A program made the position numbers and the translations under genes. A stretch of 64,000 bases of DNA from positions 10,865,840 through 10,929,839 of the forward strand of contig CM070628.1 of assembly GCA_036346255.1 (NCBI GenBank). The letters run 5' to 3'. Shown piece by piece: positions 22,603 to 33,473 of the stretch. Origin of the DNA: Ampelocalamus luodianensis. Lineage: Eukaryota > Streptophyta > Magnoliopsida > Poales > Poaceae. Position 1 is the stretch's first letter, and every line of letters starts with the position of its first letter. The notes beneath the pieces are model-generated. The model did not search any database. It saw only the letters and a program-made list of their open reading frames with translations, and was not told the DNA's origin.

Positions 22603-23086
22603 CTACGCTACACATGTAACAATTAGTAGTGTTAAATTATATTAATAAACGCAAATACGTTACTCCTCCTATTGCGCAAATACGTTACTCCTCCTATTAA
22701 GCAAATATAAAGAGTTAAAGATCGTTACCCTCGGAGCTCACGCATTTAAAATTCCTAATATCCCGCGAGATTCCTCACCGTCCTTCTCCTTCGTGCCAAT
22801 GAACAGGCAAGAGAGCCACAAATAAATACACCACTTATCCCACTCACAAAAACACTCATTCACAACACCCAAACCGAGAGCTACCACCAAAGCCAAGCTC
22901 ACAAAGCAAGCATGCATGCAAGCCAAATGACCATAAGTTGCTAGGGCAACCCACAACCAAGAACAAGGAAAGCCAAATAAACAAGCCTCCTACACCAACA
23001 CAGAGCAAAGCTTCTCAAGCCTCTATTCCAAAGAAGAGATCGAGGCGCTAGAGGCGGGGGCCTCTATCGGTCTTTATATTTATAGG
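22603..23086 (-). promoter_or_regulatory. Leader and promoter region of the TNP2 gene
   Basis: Upstream of the TNP2 ATG on the minus strand. The reverse complement of 23078-23086 is CTATAAATA, a good TATA box, right at the edge of the internal repeat block starting near 23090. The leader between (about 480 bp) has no gene. A 22-bp direct duplication (GCAAATACGTTACTCCTCCTAT) lies at about 22651-22700. Confidence 0.6.
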
Positions 23087-23470
23087 GTGAAATATCACAG
23101 ACGGTTCTTATTTCCAACCGCTCGTGATACGAGTATATCACGAGCGGTTTTACACAAACCGTCTGTGTTGAACTTGCACAGACGGCTCCATGTGAAACCG
23201 TCTGTGATATACTCAATATCACAGACGGTTAATAATTATAACCGTCTGTGATATACTCAATATCACCGACGGTTCTATTAACAAACCGTCTCGTGATATG
23301 GAGTATATCATGCACGTTATACTTATTAACCGCTCGTGATATGGCGGATATCACGACGGTTCCACATGGAGCCGCTTGTGATGTTCAACATGACGGTTAG
23401 TGAGAGGAACCGCTGTGATGACGATATTATCACGATGGTTCTTTATTCAACCGCTCGTGATAGCGCATCT
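23087..23470. repeat. Internal copy of the CACTA subterminal array, block 1
   Basis: The same unit as at the element ends (ATCACAGACGGTT, AACCGTCTGTGATA, ACCGCTCGTGATA) repeated many times in both orientations, but 4.3 kb inside the element. No CACTA terminus adjoins it. It abuts the TATA box of the TNP2 gene, so it occupies the enhancer or promoter position of that gene. Confidence 0.88.
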
Positions 23471-24245
23471 GAGCATGCATATGCGCAAGTAATTAACAAA
23501 ATGATTTGCCCGATAATAAATAGATGATAAAAAGACCATATCATCACGCACAAAAAGACCATATTTACATCACGCATGCATAATAGATCGCCTTATCGCT
23601 TTTACATCACTGCACGATAAAAAAAGGATGAGCGATCCTATCTTAGTCTTCAAATCTTCGTGACGCATTCTCGCCGGCTTCGTGGGAGCGGATCACCGAT
23701 CGTCTCACCAAACGCCTCCACGTGACCTTGCACGCCAATTTCCTCTTGTACATGTTCTGACTCGTAATCAAGTCCCATATAGCCCGAGGCCATCAACCCT
23801 GGTCTCCACAGCCTCGGCTAGGCGGACCGCTCTCCCGCATGTCGATGTCGCCTCGACTGGGCTGCATCTCGGTGCGGACCAAAGAGTTCCATAGACAATC
23901 TCCACGACGAGGTTTACTCGCCGGATCTTGGAGAGCTCGCGACCGTTTGTTGGAGGAGGAGCTCCAATCGACCGATGATCGCCGTTATGGTCTCGGTAGA
24001 TGGGAGGGTCTACAACGGATTGCATTGCGACGACGCCTTGTTCGCAGCTTGGGCCAGTTGCGACAGAGAGAGGTGCGAGTACACAACCAAAATGTAGGTC
24101 AAGACAATGGGACGAGAGAGGAAGCCATTTGGAATTTGTGGAGAGAGGGGATGATCAAGGAGGTTCGTGAGAAATCCCTTTGATAAGGGTTGTCTATTTA
24201 TATAAAAGCTGGAGCAGGAGACGAAGAGACACTCGCGGAGATGAA
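23471..24245. other. Segment between the two internal repeat blocks
   Basis: About 0.8 kb. There is a TATATAAATAGA box on the minus strand (24193-24204), partly also readable as TATATAAAAG on the plus strand. Two weak open frames overlap (plus 23839-24183, minus 23768-24025). Neither translation shows a motif I recognise. It could be the 5' end of a small leftward gene driven from block 2, or the junction left by fusion of two CACTA copies. Confidence 0.4.
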
Positions 24246-24249
24246 GGGA

Positions 24250-24585
24250 ATGAGATCCATAGCACGACGGCTCTATGATGGATCCGTCAGTGATATATTA
24301 TCACAAACTCTATTAAAGAACCGCTCGAGATATCACAATATCACAGACGGCTTATTTAAGCAAACCGCGTGATAATATCACGAGACGTTTGCTTAAAGAA
24401 TCGTCGAGATATCCTCATATCACGCACGCGCCATTAAGGAACCGCTCGTGATATTGAGGATATCTCGACGCGTTCTTTAAGCAAACCGTCGTGATATTAT
24501 CACGCACGGTGCTTAAATAGAGCCGTCGTGATATTGAGGATATCTCGAGCGGTTCTTTAATAGAGCCGTCTGTGATATTATTTTT
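24250..24585. repeat. Internal copy of the CACTA subterminal array, block 2
   Basis: Another dense cluster of the same motif (GAGCCGTCGTGATATTGAGG, ACCGCTCGTGATATTGAGG and relatives), in direct and inverted orientation. Its right edge meets the start of the rightward gene region. Together with block 1 it makes the centre of the element mirror the two ends. Confidence 0.86.
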
Positions 24586-24749
24586 ATCAAAAGGCGCACC
24601 TAGGTTTTCCTCTTTACTCGCCACTTCGTCTCCCGCGCTTCTTAGGCTCTCGCGCGCTCTCGGCTCCTCTAGGATTCGCCGCTCACCTCCCGGCCGTAAG
24701 ACCCGACGCCGCCGCTTCTTCATCGACGACGCTCCGCCTCGCCTCGGCG

Positions 24750-24955
24750 CGCGGCCTCCTCCCGTGTCGGCCTCCTCCCTCTCGCACCGCCTCCTCCCGT
24801 GTCGCCTCCTCCCTCTGCACCGGCCTCCTCCCGTGTCGGCCTCCTCCTCTGCACCGCCTCCTCCCGCGCCGTCCTCCTCCCGTGTCGGCCTCCTCCCGCG
24901 CCTCTCCTCCTCCCGCGCCGGCCTCCTCCCGCACCGGCCTCCTCCTTGCACCGTG
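24750..24955. repeat. GC-rich minisatellite, GCCTCCTCCCG(T/C)G units
   Basis: Irregular tandem copies of GCCTCCTCCCGTGTCG and variants (period about 15-18 bp, with 30-36 bp higher-order spacing). It gives long Pro/Ser/Arg-rich frames on the plus strand and Gly/Glu/Arg-rich frames on the minus strand. I regard these as low complexity rather than protein domains. Confidence 0.8.
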
Positions 24956-24959
24956 AGTT

Positions 24960-26060
24960 GTTGTGCGGCATCCTCGTGAGTATTCCTAAAGATCCGCAAA
25001 TTGATCGGTGGCGTCCGCACCATCTTCGCCGCCGTCACGGATCTCCGAGGAAAGTGGTACGACGCGAGATGGCAGAGGAACATCGAGAATTCCTCCGTGC
25101 ATAATGACCGCCACGGAGGTCAATGCCAATGGGATCCCGTGAGTCCCAAAGCAGCGGCGAGATTCGAACCTTGTGCGGATACTTGAAGGGAACGGTCCCC
25201 ATCACCACACCGAGCCGACAACGTGGCCGGATGTTCGGAGAAGCCACCGGGACGAAGTTTTAAAATCGCTCACTTTCCCACCGCAGACTGGCGCGGGAGG
25301 AACGACAGCGTTGCTCTCGATCGAAAGGCGTGGAGGACCTTCAAGAGCGTGCTTGTCACAAGGCACGTGAACACGGTCGAACGCCTTCACGGCGTATAAA
25401 TTCTTGTCGCGGATATATGGGACGTCTTTGTGCAAATGAAGACGACGCCGAATTTCTTGAGGAAAGTGCGACGCACAAGGCTCTCGGACACTTAACACTC
25501 ACCCCCACAAACTCGGCATCTGGTACGCGTAAAACCGCGCAATGGGCGCGGAGGACGCGAACTAAACAAGGCCATTTGCTGAGATCACAGACCAGCGCGC
25601 TCTCTCCTGGTTAAGAGCGAGGGCATCAGTTACGTCTTCGGGCGAAATCTCTTTCACAAACCCAGCAGACCGGGATGTGGCCAACCGTGTGGTAAATGTC
25701 TTCGAACTACCTAGTTGTTAATAAGTCTATAACTTCATAATGTATATAATAACATGATGACCTCTTGCAGCAAGAATTGAGTTCCGCATGTTCCGAAGGC
25801 TCCTTCCAAGCAGACGAGGAGAAGGATATACTAACTACGGCCCTGGGAAACAAGGAGCACCCAGTGCACGCGAGGCAAAGGGGTTAACGTATCTTGGAGG
25901 ATGGATTCCTGCATCGACTCATCGCACGTATAGGAGCGGAAGAGATCCAAGGCCGAGTACGACACGTTGTTGGAACATGTGCTTACTTCAAAATTTGAAG
26001 GAAGAGAACGAGTGCCATCGCAAAATTTGAAGAAAAGATATCAAGATTGCAGGACCAAGT
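24960..26060 (+). pseudogene. CACTA second gene, Transposase_24/TNPA-like part
   Basis: Plus strand. The clearest block spans about 25805-25930 and reads EKDILTTALGNKEHPVHARGKGVN-like, then SWRMDSC, across frame changes. It corresponds to the ALGxxEHPGRxRGxGxxxSWK signature of plant Ptta/En/Spm proteins (Pfam Transposase_24). Upstream pieces such as DLRGKWYDARWQRN (about 25040-25080) and ALSWLRARA (about 25600) fit a continuous ancestral frame. A Glu/Gln-rich segment follows. The protein would be the element's accessory DNA-binding factor. Many stops interrupt it. Assignment rests on one good motif. Confidence 0.6.
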
Positions 26061-26524
26061 GAATCAACTACTACTCCTCAACAACCGCCGCAGTCGCCCC
26101 GTTGTTTTGGTACGCAATCCTCCTCAACATCGAGTAGCGTCGCGCCCACGCAAAATTGTGAACACGATGATGTCCAATTACCTATCGACGACATCAAGGT
26201 AATGTACATCTCGAATGCTCCAAAGATAGACCTATAGGACGCCTTAGCTAATTGCGTATCGTTTTGTAGGAGCCGACGCACTGCACACTCCAAGTGAGGA
26301 TGGTTGGGATGTCTATTGAGGCTGGGCGGGGGGTGGTGTATCCATGCAATGAAGGGATAGTGCAAAGACGGTGCCTGTGTGGCGAGGGTTACGCCAGGTC
26401 CGTGGACATGGTACATGATAATTTTAGGGCCATCTCGCCGAGATTCGCCGAACGACGAAATCATAACACTAGGGGATGCCCTGTACAGTTTTATTCAGTG
26501 GCCAAAGAAGGACATCGCCCTGGA

Positions 26525-26815
26525 CCCTGCAGTGCCGCCTCAACCTTCGATGACTCCACCCAAACCATCTCCACACGACCATGCCTCTCCAATTCAACTT
26601 TTGAAGGACATCGCCCCGACCGCGATGCCGCCTCAACTTTTGATGACTCTACCCCAACAATCTCCACACGACCATGCCCTCCAATTCAACTTTTGAAGGA
26701 CATCGTCCCGACCCCGCAGATGCCGCCTCAACCTTTGATGACTCTACCCCAACCACCTCGACACGACCATGTCTCTCCAACAGACCTCCATGATCGCACC
26801 TCAACCTTCGCCGTA
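26525..26815 (+). repeat. Three tandem ~95-bp repeats in the CACTA second gene
   Basis: Three successive diverged units begin near 26531, 26627 and 26725, each containing CCGCCTCAAC-TT-GATGACTC and CTCCACACGACCATG. The period is close to 32 codons and the translations repeat (PPQP-MT-P-PSPHDH, then a KDIAP stretch). The repeats therefore behave as a Pro/His-rich linker between the Transposase_24-like and protease-like parts. Units differ by small indels that shift the frame. Confidence 0.8.
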
Positions 26816-27109
26816 AGCCCGCCTCATCGGTTCCGTGGAGAAGACACCGAATGAACAAAAAAGCGTGCGCGTGACGGTTCGAAGTCGTAGACAGAGGAAG
26901 ACGCGTAGCGCAAGTCGCTCAGACAAATCGAAATCGAAGAACATTAAGGCGCTCCGCCTCCTAACCCTAAGAAATACTCTTTCGAAGTCCGCTGGCGGCG
27001 AGCACGGTGATAGCCTACGCTGGATTAGGTTGTCGAGTTTGCATAGCCGGTACTTGCGAAGACCAAAGAGAAAGGGTGCGCTAATGGAATCACCGCCGAT
27101 ACACTGAGG

Positions 27110-27680
27110 ACTATTTCTCCACGAGCCGCCCCCTTCATCGTGGGCTTCGACGACTTGTTCGACCTATTCAACCTCAAAGCCCTCGATGCCTCACTTCTAC
27201 GATGTTGGGCACTGTAAGTGTGTACAATCAAGTTCTACATTCACGTAATATAACAAACTCATTGCTTATGTATAGATACATGATTAAACCGCCGGCGATT
27301 GAAAGAACCGGTGGGTTTCCTCGACCCACACGTGGTCTCGAGCAAACCATCTTGGCAGACGCATCCTACGTCGAGAAATACATAACGGCAGGATTGCTTG
27401 CTCAAAACTACGTGGACTACATAATGGTGCCCTACAACCAGAAGTAAGTGCTTCACTACTTGCTATACAAATTTCATTTGTAATTTATATGAGATGAACT
27501 TAGGTTTAATGACTATAGCGACATACATGAGTAGGCTTCATGGATCCTTCTAGTCATTATATCAAAGAGGAATCAGTACTATACCTTGATTCCCTAATGA
27601 AAAAGGCCACGACTTCACCGTTGTGCAAGAAGTAGTCGACAGTGTGCTCATTTCCTCCATACATAACTCTATTGTAGTCT
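27110..27680 (+). pseudogene. CACTA second gene, Ulp1/SENP (C48) peptidase-like part
   Basis: Exon pieces with good splice signals: RAAPFIVGFDDLFDLFNLKALDASLLRCWAL ends at a GTAAGT donor near 27210. Next, 27273-27446 begins after TATAG and ends at another GTAAGT. A third, from about 27533, reads SWILLVII and then, after a one-base frameshift, LYLDSL. The HWxLLVI...YYLDSL pattern is the catalytic-His region of C48 SUMO proteases, which grass CACTA second ORFs often carry. The expected His is not preserved here, and the Asp/Cys region is not recognisable downstream (27700-28160). The protease is therefore inactive. Confidence 0.68.
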
Positions 27681-28429
27681 TCCTTCGTTTGAAATGGCCG
27701 AGGTTAACTTTTTGAAACATGTAGGTCGCTCATCTCCTATATTGCCGAGGAGGGCTATACAAGGAACTAACGCCACACTTAATCACAGGACGCGATTTCG
27801 TGACGTGCTACAACACAATAATCCTATATCATACTTCGTAATAATGCGTCTCGAACCGACTATACCTATATATGTAATTCTATTTTTCGTTGCGCCAAAG
27901 AAAAGCGTAAGAATGTGCATTCTACGCTTGCCATCATATGCGATTCTCATGAGTGCTAGGTTGCGGATCCCGAGGTTGGTCAATCTCGCAATAATTGCTA
28001 ATTATAAATTTAAATATATGTGTGTAACACTTTACTCTTGTTTGTAGGTTTTGAATATAGATTTAGATTCACTCGCTCGTAAAGAGATCTCGGATGTTCT
28101 AGGAGGCTCTGCACCTTCATCATGACGGATATCATTGCGGCCAACGGAGAGTTTCACTACTGAACGACCTTGAAACAATTAATATATTTGATATAGTTGT
28201 AATTCACTTTGAATAGTTGTGATTCAATGGTAAACTTTGGGTTGTCACTTTGGGTTGTATGACAATATTTTCTGAACGAGTTGATATTACAATGTTTGAC
28301 TGTATTTGATATATGTTCGTTTGTATGACAATGATCACTTTGGGTATCTGTGATGTATCTATTTTCTGCCTGCTTATTTTCAGAGGGCATGGCTAGCAAT
28401 CCTGAGGCTAGCCGAAAATTTTTAAAAAA

Positions 28430-28890
28430 TAGTTATGCTGAAATAACTATCACAGACGGTTTATCAATCAAACCGCTCGTGATATGTATAATCCTGACGG
28501 CTCTATTATATAACCGCTCGTGATATACACATATCCCGATTTGCCGTAAATAGAACCGTCGGGATATCCTTTATCACGACGGTTCTATTTACGAACAAAT
28601 CCGGGATATGTGCCTATCACAGACGGTTATATAATAGAACCGTCTGGGATATGTGCATATCCCAGACGGTTCGTAAATAGAGCCGTCTGTGATATGCGTC
28701 TATAACAGACGGTTCTTGAATAGAGGATATCACAGACGGTTATATAATTAGAACCGTCTGTGTTGTGACTTATCACAGACGGATTTTTAACCGTCTGTGA
28801 TAACCGCCAGCTTATCACAGACGTACAAAAACACAGACGGTTCGGAACCGTCTGTGATGACTGTTCCGAACCGTCTGTGATGAGGCTGTG
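28430..28890. repeat. CACTA right subterminal repeat array
   Basis: More than twenty copies of the ATCACAGACGGTT / AACCGTCTGTGATA unit in alternating orientation, running to the right terminus. Copies in the last 250 bp are the most uniform. These pairs can fold into short hairpins. The gap 27700-28430 before it is AT-rich with no gene that I recognise. Confidence 0.9.
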
Positions 28891-28903
28891 TGTAGTAGTG
28901 CCT

Positions 28904-30479
28904 GTGCTCGCAAGCGCAGGGACCAATTGCCCAATACTCCGCAAGTATTGGGGACCTCAAGCCCACACTCCACAGGTGTGGGGACCTCAAGCCCGTCACA
29001 TACATGACGGGGACCTCAAAATGTGCATGCTTGGTCATCACAAGACCATGCCTCAACATGATATCAATATACACATGCACCATTTCTATTCAGCATCAAA
29101 GTACCAAAGGCAATAACAACATTCATGAATAAAACTTAGCCATACTTTGAACATTCACCACTCTTATTATGCACACTTGCCAACAGCCATACGACACTAA
29201 CATACATCAAACACGCATTCATGTCCAAGCAATCACAAACAAGGTAACAACGATGCACTTGCCTCAACCGTGCGGGAACGAAGGACGCGAAGAGGGTGCC
29301 GCCTCCGGAACCAGTACCACACCTAAATTCATTTAAGAGAATGCTAAGACAACAGTAATGGACCAAACAAACTATAAGAGTAAACACGAACTCGCAATAG
29401 TTCCTTTAGCGCGAACCCAACTCCAATTCCTAAATATTGTTCTGTCCCCTCTGTGGGCAGTCACGTTCTAAAATTCATAACTTTTAGTACAGGAGTCCAA
29501 ATGAGGTGTGCTTAGACTTCATTGAAAGGTTATCAAATTCCCCAACTAAACCTAGTTGGTGAGCATCCCTGATTCGGCCATCTAATATCCTTTTTAAGCT
29601 GATTAACAAAACATCAATTTCACGTCAGGTTCTCTGGACAGAACACTAAAAGTATCATAACGTTCAGCTCGTTTGTCCAAATGTTGTGTTCTTGTGCTTC
29701 CTTGAAAGCTACAAGAATTATCTACAACTTTCGTTATACTGAGATCCTCTAATTCTCCCTTTAACTGGTCGTGCAAGTCAGATTACTAAAACCTGTCAAA
29801 ATACTGACAGATTCGCGGAACAGTCGCACTAATAATTTCATAACGTTTTCTACAGAGGTCCAAAAAATACGATCTAGTACTTCATTGAAAGCTATTGACG
29901 TCCTCTACAACTTTCTAGGAGATGCCCGAGACTGAATCCGCACATAACTACATCAAAATATCCCTCTAACGCGATCTGTCCTGAGGAGACAGAAATACCG
30001 ACATTGATTAACTATCCAAAAACGCATCGGATCAAAGAGGAATTGAGGTTACCCTTGAGGAATCGCAGGGAGATGACGAACCACCCCTAAGAAGAAGATC
30101 CTCTCCCTGTTCCCCTTCCTCTTCCTCTTCCTCTTCCTCTTCCCCTTCCTCTTCTTCTTCTTCTTCTTCTTCTTCTTCTTCTTCTTCTTCTTCTTCTTCT
30201 TCTTCTTCTTGGCAAAGACCAAGGAGACAAGTGCAAGGAGGCAAAGTGGTATTGTTCATAGGGGGTACTGTAGCACGCCGTGCTACAGTACCACCCCTAG
30301 GGTTTCCCCCTCCTTTTATTGGTGGCCGGCCCCTCCTGAGCCTCCTAGGCCAAAGCCTGAGACCCAGGTTATCGAATAATTGCAGAAACCCCCTCTAATC
30401 CTCTGTTAATTCTATTTTTTTCTAGTTGGTTCTTTTCTCTAATTCTTTCTTTTCACTTAAATAGACTTGGGGTATTACA
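28904..30479 (-). repeat. 5' LTR, second part (right of the CACTA)
   Basis: Continues the LTR sequence GTGCTCGCAAGCGCAGGG through to ...GGGGTATTACA at 30479, followed by TSD copy GATAT. It is collinear with 12401-13951. The 12-unit longer CTT array lies inside it. Confidence 0.95.
30151..30210. repeat. (CTT)20 microsatellite
   Basis: Sixty bases of perfect CTT in the right LTR. The matching place in the left LTR (13635-13658) has eight units. The poly-Glu minus-strand reading through it is a composition artefact. Confidence 0.97.
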
Positions 30480-30484
30480 GATAT

Positions 30485-33465
30485 ATAATATATGAATCAT
30501 GAAATTTCCTTCTTTATTGTGAATATTTGTACTGTTACTGTATTATATTGTTGGTTTGTATAGTTACATTGACATAGCTTTGTTTTCAAGCCTATATTTA
30601 TATATAAAAAGATGCATTTATATATAAAACTAAAATGTAAAATAAGGTAACCACAAAATCAAATAGGTCAAGTATCATACCAATTTCCATATAATCGCTA
30701 TAAGGTGGGGTGACCGAACAAATACGGTTTACCGATTTTTAGAATATTGGATTTTGGTGCAAAGGGGTGCAGATGGTCGGAGACAAGGTGCTCGAGAGCC
30801 CAAAAGCTATTTCTACGCGACTTGCCGAAGGGGCAACTATGCCGTGTGGGGTAGTAGGGGATGTCCACTTCAGAGTTGAGATCTTTTACGGTCTTACTTT
30901 TTCCTAAAAACAAAACGAGTTAGCATCGGCTGCATCGCATCGTGCTTTTTAATCTGCACTAGCTGGGTGTCCGTGCTTTGCTATGGATAAAAAACATATT
31001 ACTTTAACATGTCGAGCCATTGTTATTGGGATATGTGCTAACCCGTGTCGTGTCTCCACATGTATTGTCATGCTCACTGTCTCAGCCTACAACACAACCT
31101 TGGCTCCGACACGACGCCTGGTCGAGCTCTGATACAGAGAGGGCGCAAGAAAAGATGAATATACTGTTGATTGTTCTGCATTCTGTTAGCAACGTCTTCC
31201 TCTGAGATATGGTTTTCAACAACAACTGAAGCTTTATCCGAAGACTCATTGAGTCGTTGTCTTGATTTGGGAGCGGTTATGTGAATGTTGTTTGGTGTGA
31301 CATCAATGTAAGTAGTTTCAATAGAAGACATAACAAAATCGTTGCTCGGCTTGGCTTGCGCCATGCCATCAACTCGTCAATACACCCGACTGAGCTCCAT
31401 TGTGGTCTGAGTCGTGCCTTCGGCACTGTGTTTGTCTTACGTCACACCCTTAGCTACGTCTCCACGCTGGAGAAGCAAATAACAAAACTTTAATTATTTG
31501 TAATCGAACCTGATAAGATGTTTACCACACAAGAGAAACCAAGAAATTAGTAAAATATAGACTGGGTTTGCAACAAATTGCATAAAGATCAAGAAAACGC
31601 TTGACCGAACTTGTTCCATTTAACATCGTCAAACTATTCTTTATATGCATAACCCAAAGCATTGTTTCTAGAATATATACCCAAAGCAGATTAATAAACT
31701 CTTTTAAAGTAGATATAAAATTTAAAAGTGAGAGCAGCATCACTTGCATTACGTGCAGAAGATTAGTTAAATCTAATGCTTCTGAATGCTAGTTCAAGTC
31801 CAAGGTCGCTTTATTGCTGTCTTGATTAGAAAAGGATTCTAGCACGAAAAAAGTTGGTGCTTGTTGTCCTAGGTATTTTTCCCAAGCGGCAGCTCATAAG
31901 GCTTTAATGTGAACTTCTTTTTCTCCGAACATCTTGTAGGCAGAATTAGTACAATTCATTAGCGATAAACTTTGTGTTGTTCACATAGTGCATTGGCATA
32001 AAACAATCACAAAATAACAATACCTATCAAAGAATAAAATTAGATGGAGGAATTGATTACTTGAACTGAAGCATTACTTACTCAATAGCTTTGCTACGTA
32101 GGGTGCAATGGAGCTGGACTATTAGTGTCGCGTCTGTCTTCTCTTTGCAAGTCGCGCGTTGGCGCTACCTCGCACCATCGGGCGGCAGGCAACCGGGCTG
32201 GCCGCCAAGGGCTGGGACAACATCACGCTGGCCTCATTGATGCGAAAAACTGGGGATTCGTTTAGTGATAGGACTATTCCTAGTAGGCAAAGGCAGATGA
32301 AAGGTCTGGGGGTGGCGCTGATTGGGAGGGAAGACGAGCTGTTCGGACAACAGCTCGAACTGATCACAAAACGACATAACTTCTAAATCAGTGATTCAAA
32401 TCTCCTGAAATTTCAACCATAACTCATCAAGAAGGTTAGGAACCTATTTCAATCGACGATCGGAACAATCGTGGCCAATGTTACATGAATTTTCTTGTAT
32501 GAGATCAAGAAGGCACAAGAACTAAGGAAATTTGAACTTTGATAAAAAAAAAACTTGCTCGTGGGTGAATGATAATCAAGATGACCTTCGATAGATTCCT
32601 ACACGTCCTAACGACTAAGATCACAACAAAATATCCAAGGAAATCAAACGAACATATAAATTCCAAAAAGATATCAAAGAGAAAGCAATAACAAGAGAGA
32701 ACTCACCTTAGAAAAGATTTTGCTTGGATTGATTCAAGAAATTGTTGGTTTACAACCACTTTACTATGGAGGACAAAAACTCAACACTTGAGTACTCAAT
32801 CAATCTATCTCTCTCAAACCCTAGCCTCCTCTACTCTACTTTTCCAAAATCGCAAATTAGGGTTTCTAGTTGGGAAGGCTCAAGAGACAAATCTTGTACC
32901 TTTCTTTTATAGTGGAGGCTAGGTCAAGAAAGAAAATATTATCAGGCACCTATTAAGCCCACACACAAACGGATCTACACTCACGCACGTTTATCAAAGT
33001 GGATGACGAATCGGACTTCCCGAATCCATCTCTTCGTGATCTCCATCTTCACTTGATCTAAACCACATCTCTTTGCACCATCTTGCGTCATGGTTTCACC
33101 AAAGGTCACCAACCCAATATTTTGTCGAAGATACCAAAATACCGCTTCTTGATCATTCTTCGAAGACCGAGTCCAATCGTCGTGAAGCAATATTATGCTT
33201 CGTCACGTGTAGGTTAATCAATGGCTCTCTTAATGTCAGTAAGTCCCTCCCATCTAGCTCCCACCAGAACCACCATGACACTTGTACCGACCCTGTGCCA
33301 CTTGATACAACCCATCGCACCGAACCTCCTGTTCGATTATCCTTATTCATCTTGCGCTATGCTTGAGTCTAATGACTTTGCCATACATCTTTGATCATTC
33401 TAGACCTCAGCTTTCTAGCTTAGTCCCGATCATTCTCACTGTTGACCGTCGTTGTCTCAAAGCCA
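30485..33465. other. Intergenic sequence, no gene supported
   Basis: About 3 kb between the retrotransposon and the hAT-like element. The short frames here (for example 32159-32386 plus, 30698-30913 minus) lack motifs or splice structure. A CACTAGCTGGGTGTCCGTGC stretch at about 30957 resembles a motif common in grass dispersed repeats. From about 32500 to 33465 the text looks like a decayed LTR-type repeat, with a CTATAAAAG box on the minus strand near 32910, but no termini were identified. Confidence 0.4.
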
Positions 33466-33473
33466 CCTGTACA

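Larger units (their letters stand above)
18806..28900. mobile_element. CACTA (En/Spm) transposon, 10,095 bp, TSD CCT
   Basis: The left end is CACTACTACAAAACAGG (18806) and the right end is ...TGTGTAGTAGTG (28900), flanked by 3-bp TSD CCT. Both are diagnostic of CACTA elements, and the target is confirmed by the intact LTR copy. Terminal regions carry many copies of a CACAGACGGTT/AACCGTCTGTGATA-type subterminal motif. Inside are two broken genes running outward from the centre: TNP2 transposase to the left and a Transposase_24/C48-type gene to the right. The coding regions are frameshifted, so the element is probably not autonomous now, although both ends are intact. Confidence 0.95.
11790..30479 (-). 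mobile_element. LTR retrotransposon with GATAT TSD, split by a CACTA element
   Basis: Two long near-identical LTRs (11790-13951; 18195-30479 without the insert) are bounded by the TSD GATAT at 11785-11789 and 30480-30484. Next to the right LTR, the reverse complement of 18181-18193 is TTGGTATCAGAGT, a tRNA-Met-type primer-binding site. Next to the left LTR is a polypurine tract (reverse complement of 13952-13970). The element is therefore transcribed on the minus strand, and its 5' LTR is on the right. Without the 10,098-bp CACTA insertion and TSD copy it is about 8.6 kb. Only a tail of gypsy pol is recognisable inside, so it is non-autonomous. Confidence 0.93.

Noticed and set aside
24415..25083. 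222-codon minus-strand frame, Gly/Glu/Arg-rich
   Set aside because: Created by the GCCTCCTCCCG minisatellite and subterminal repeats; no independent evidence of coding.
28430..28890. Regularly repeated short motif that could suggest a CRISPR-like array
   Set aside because: Eukaryotic context; units alternate orientation, spacing is irregular, and they belong to the CACTA subterminal region.
30032..30259. Minus-strand frame with a run of about 20 glutamates
   Set aside because: It is the translation of the (CTT)20 microsatellite in an LTR; the sister LTR lacks it.
30957..30990. CACTAGCTGGGTGTCCGTGC as a possible CACTA terminus
   Set aside because: Begins CACTAG rather than CACTAC, with no partner end, TSD or subterminal array nearby.
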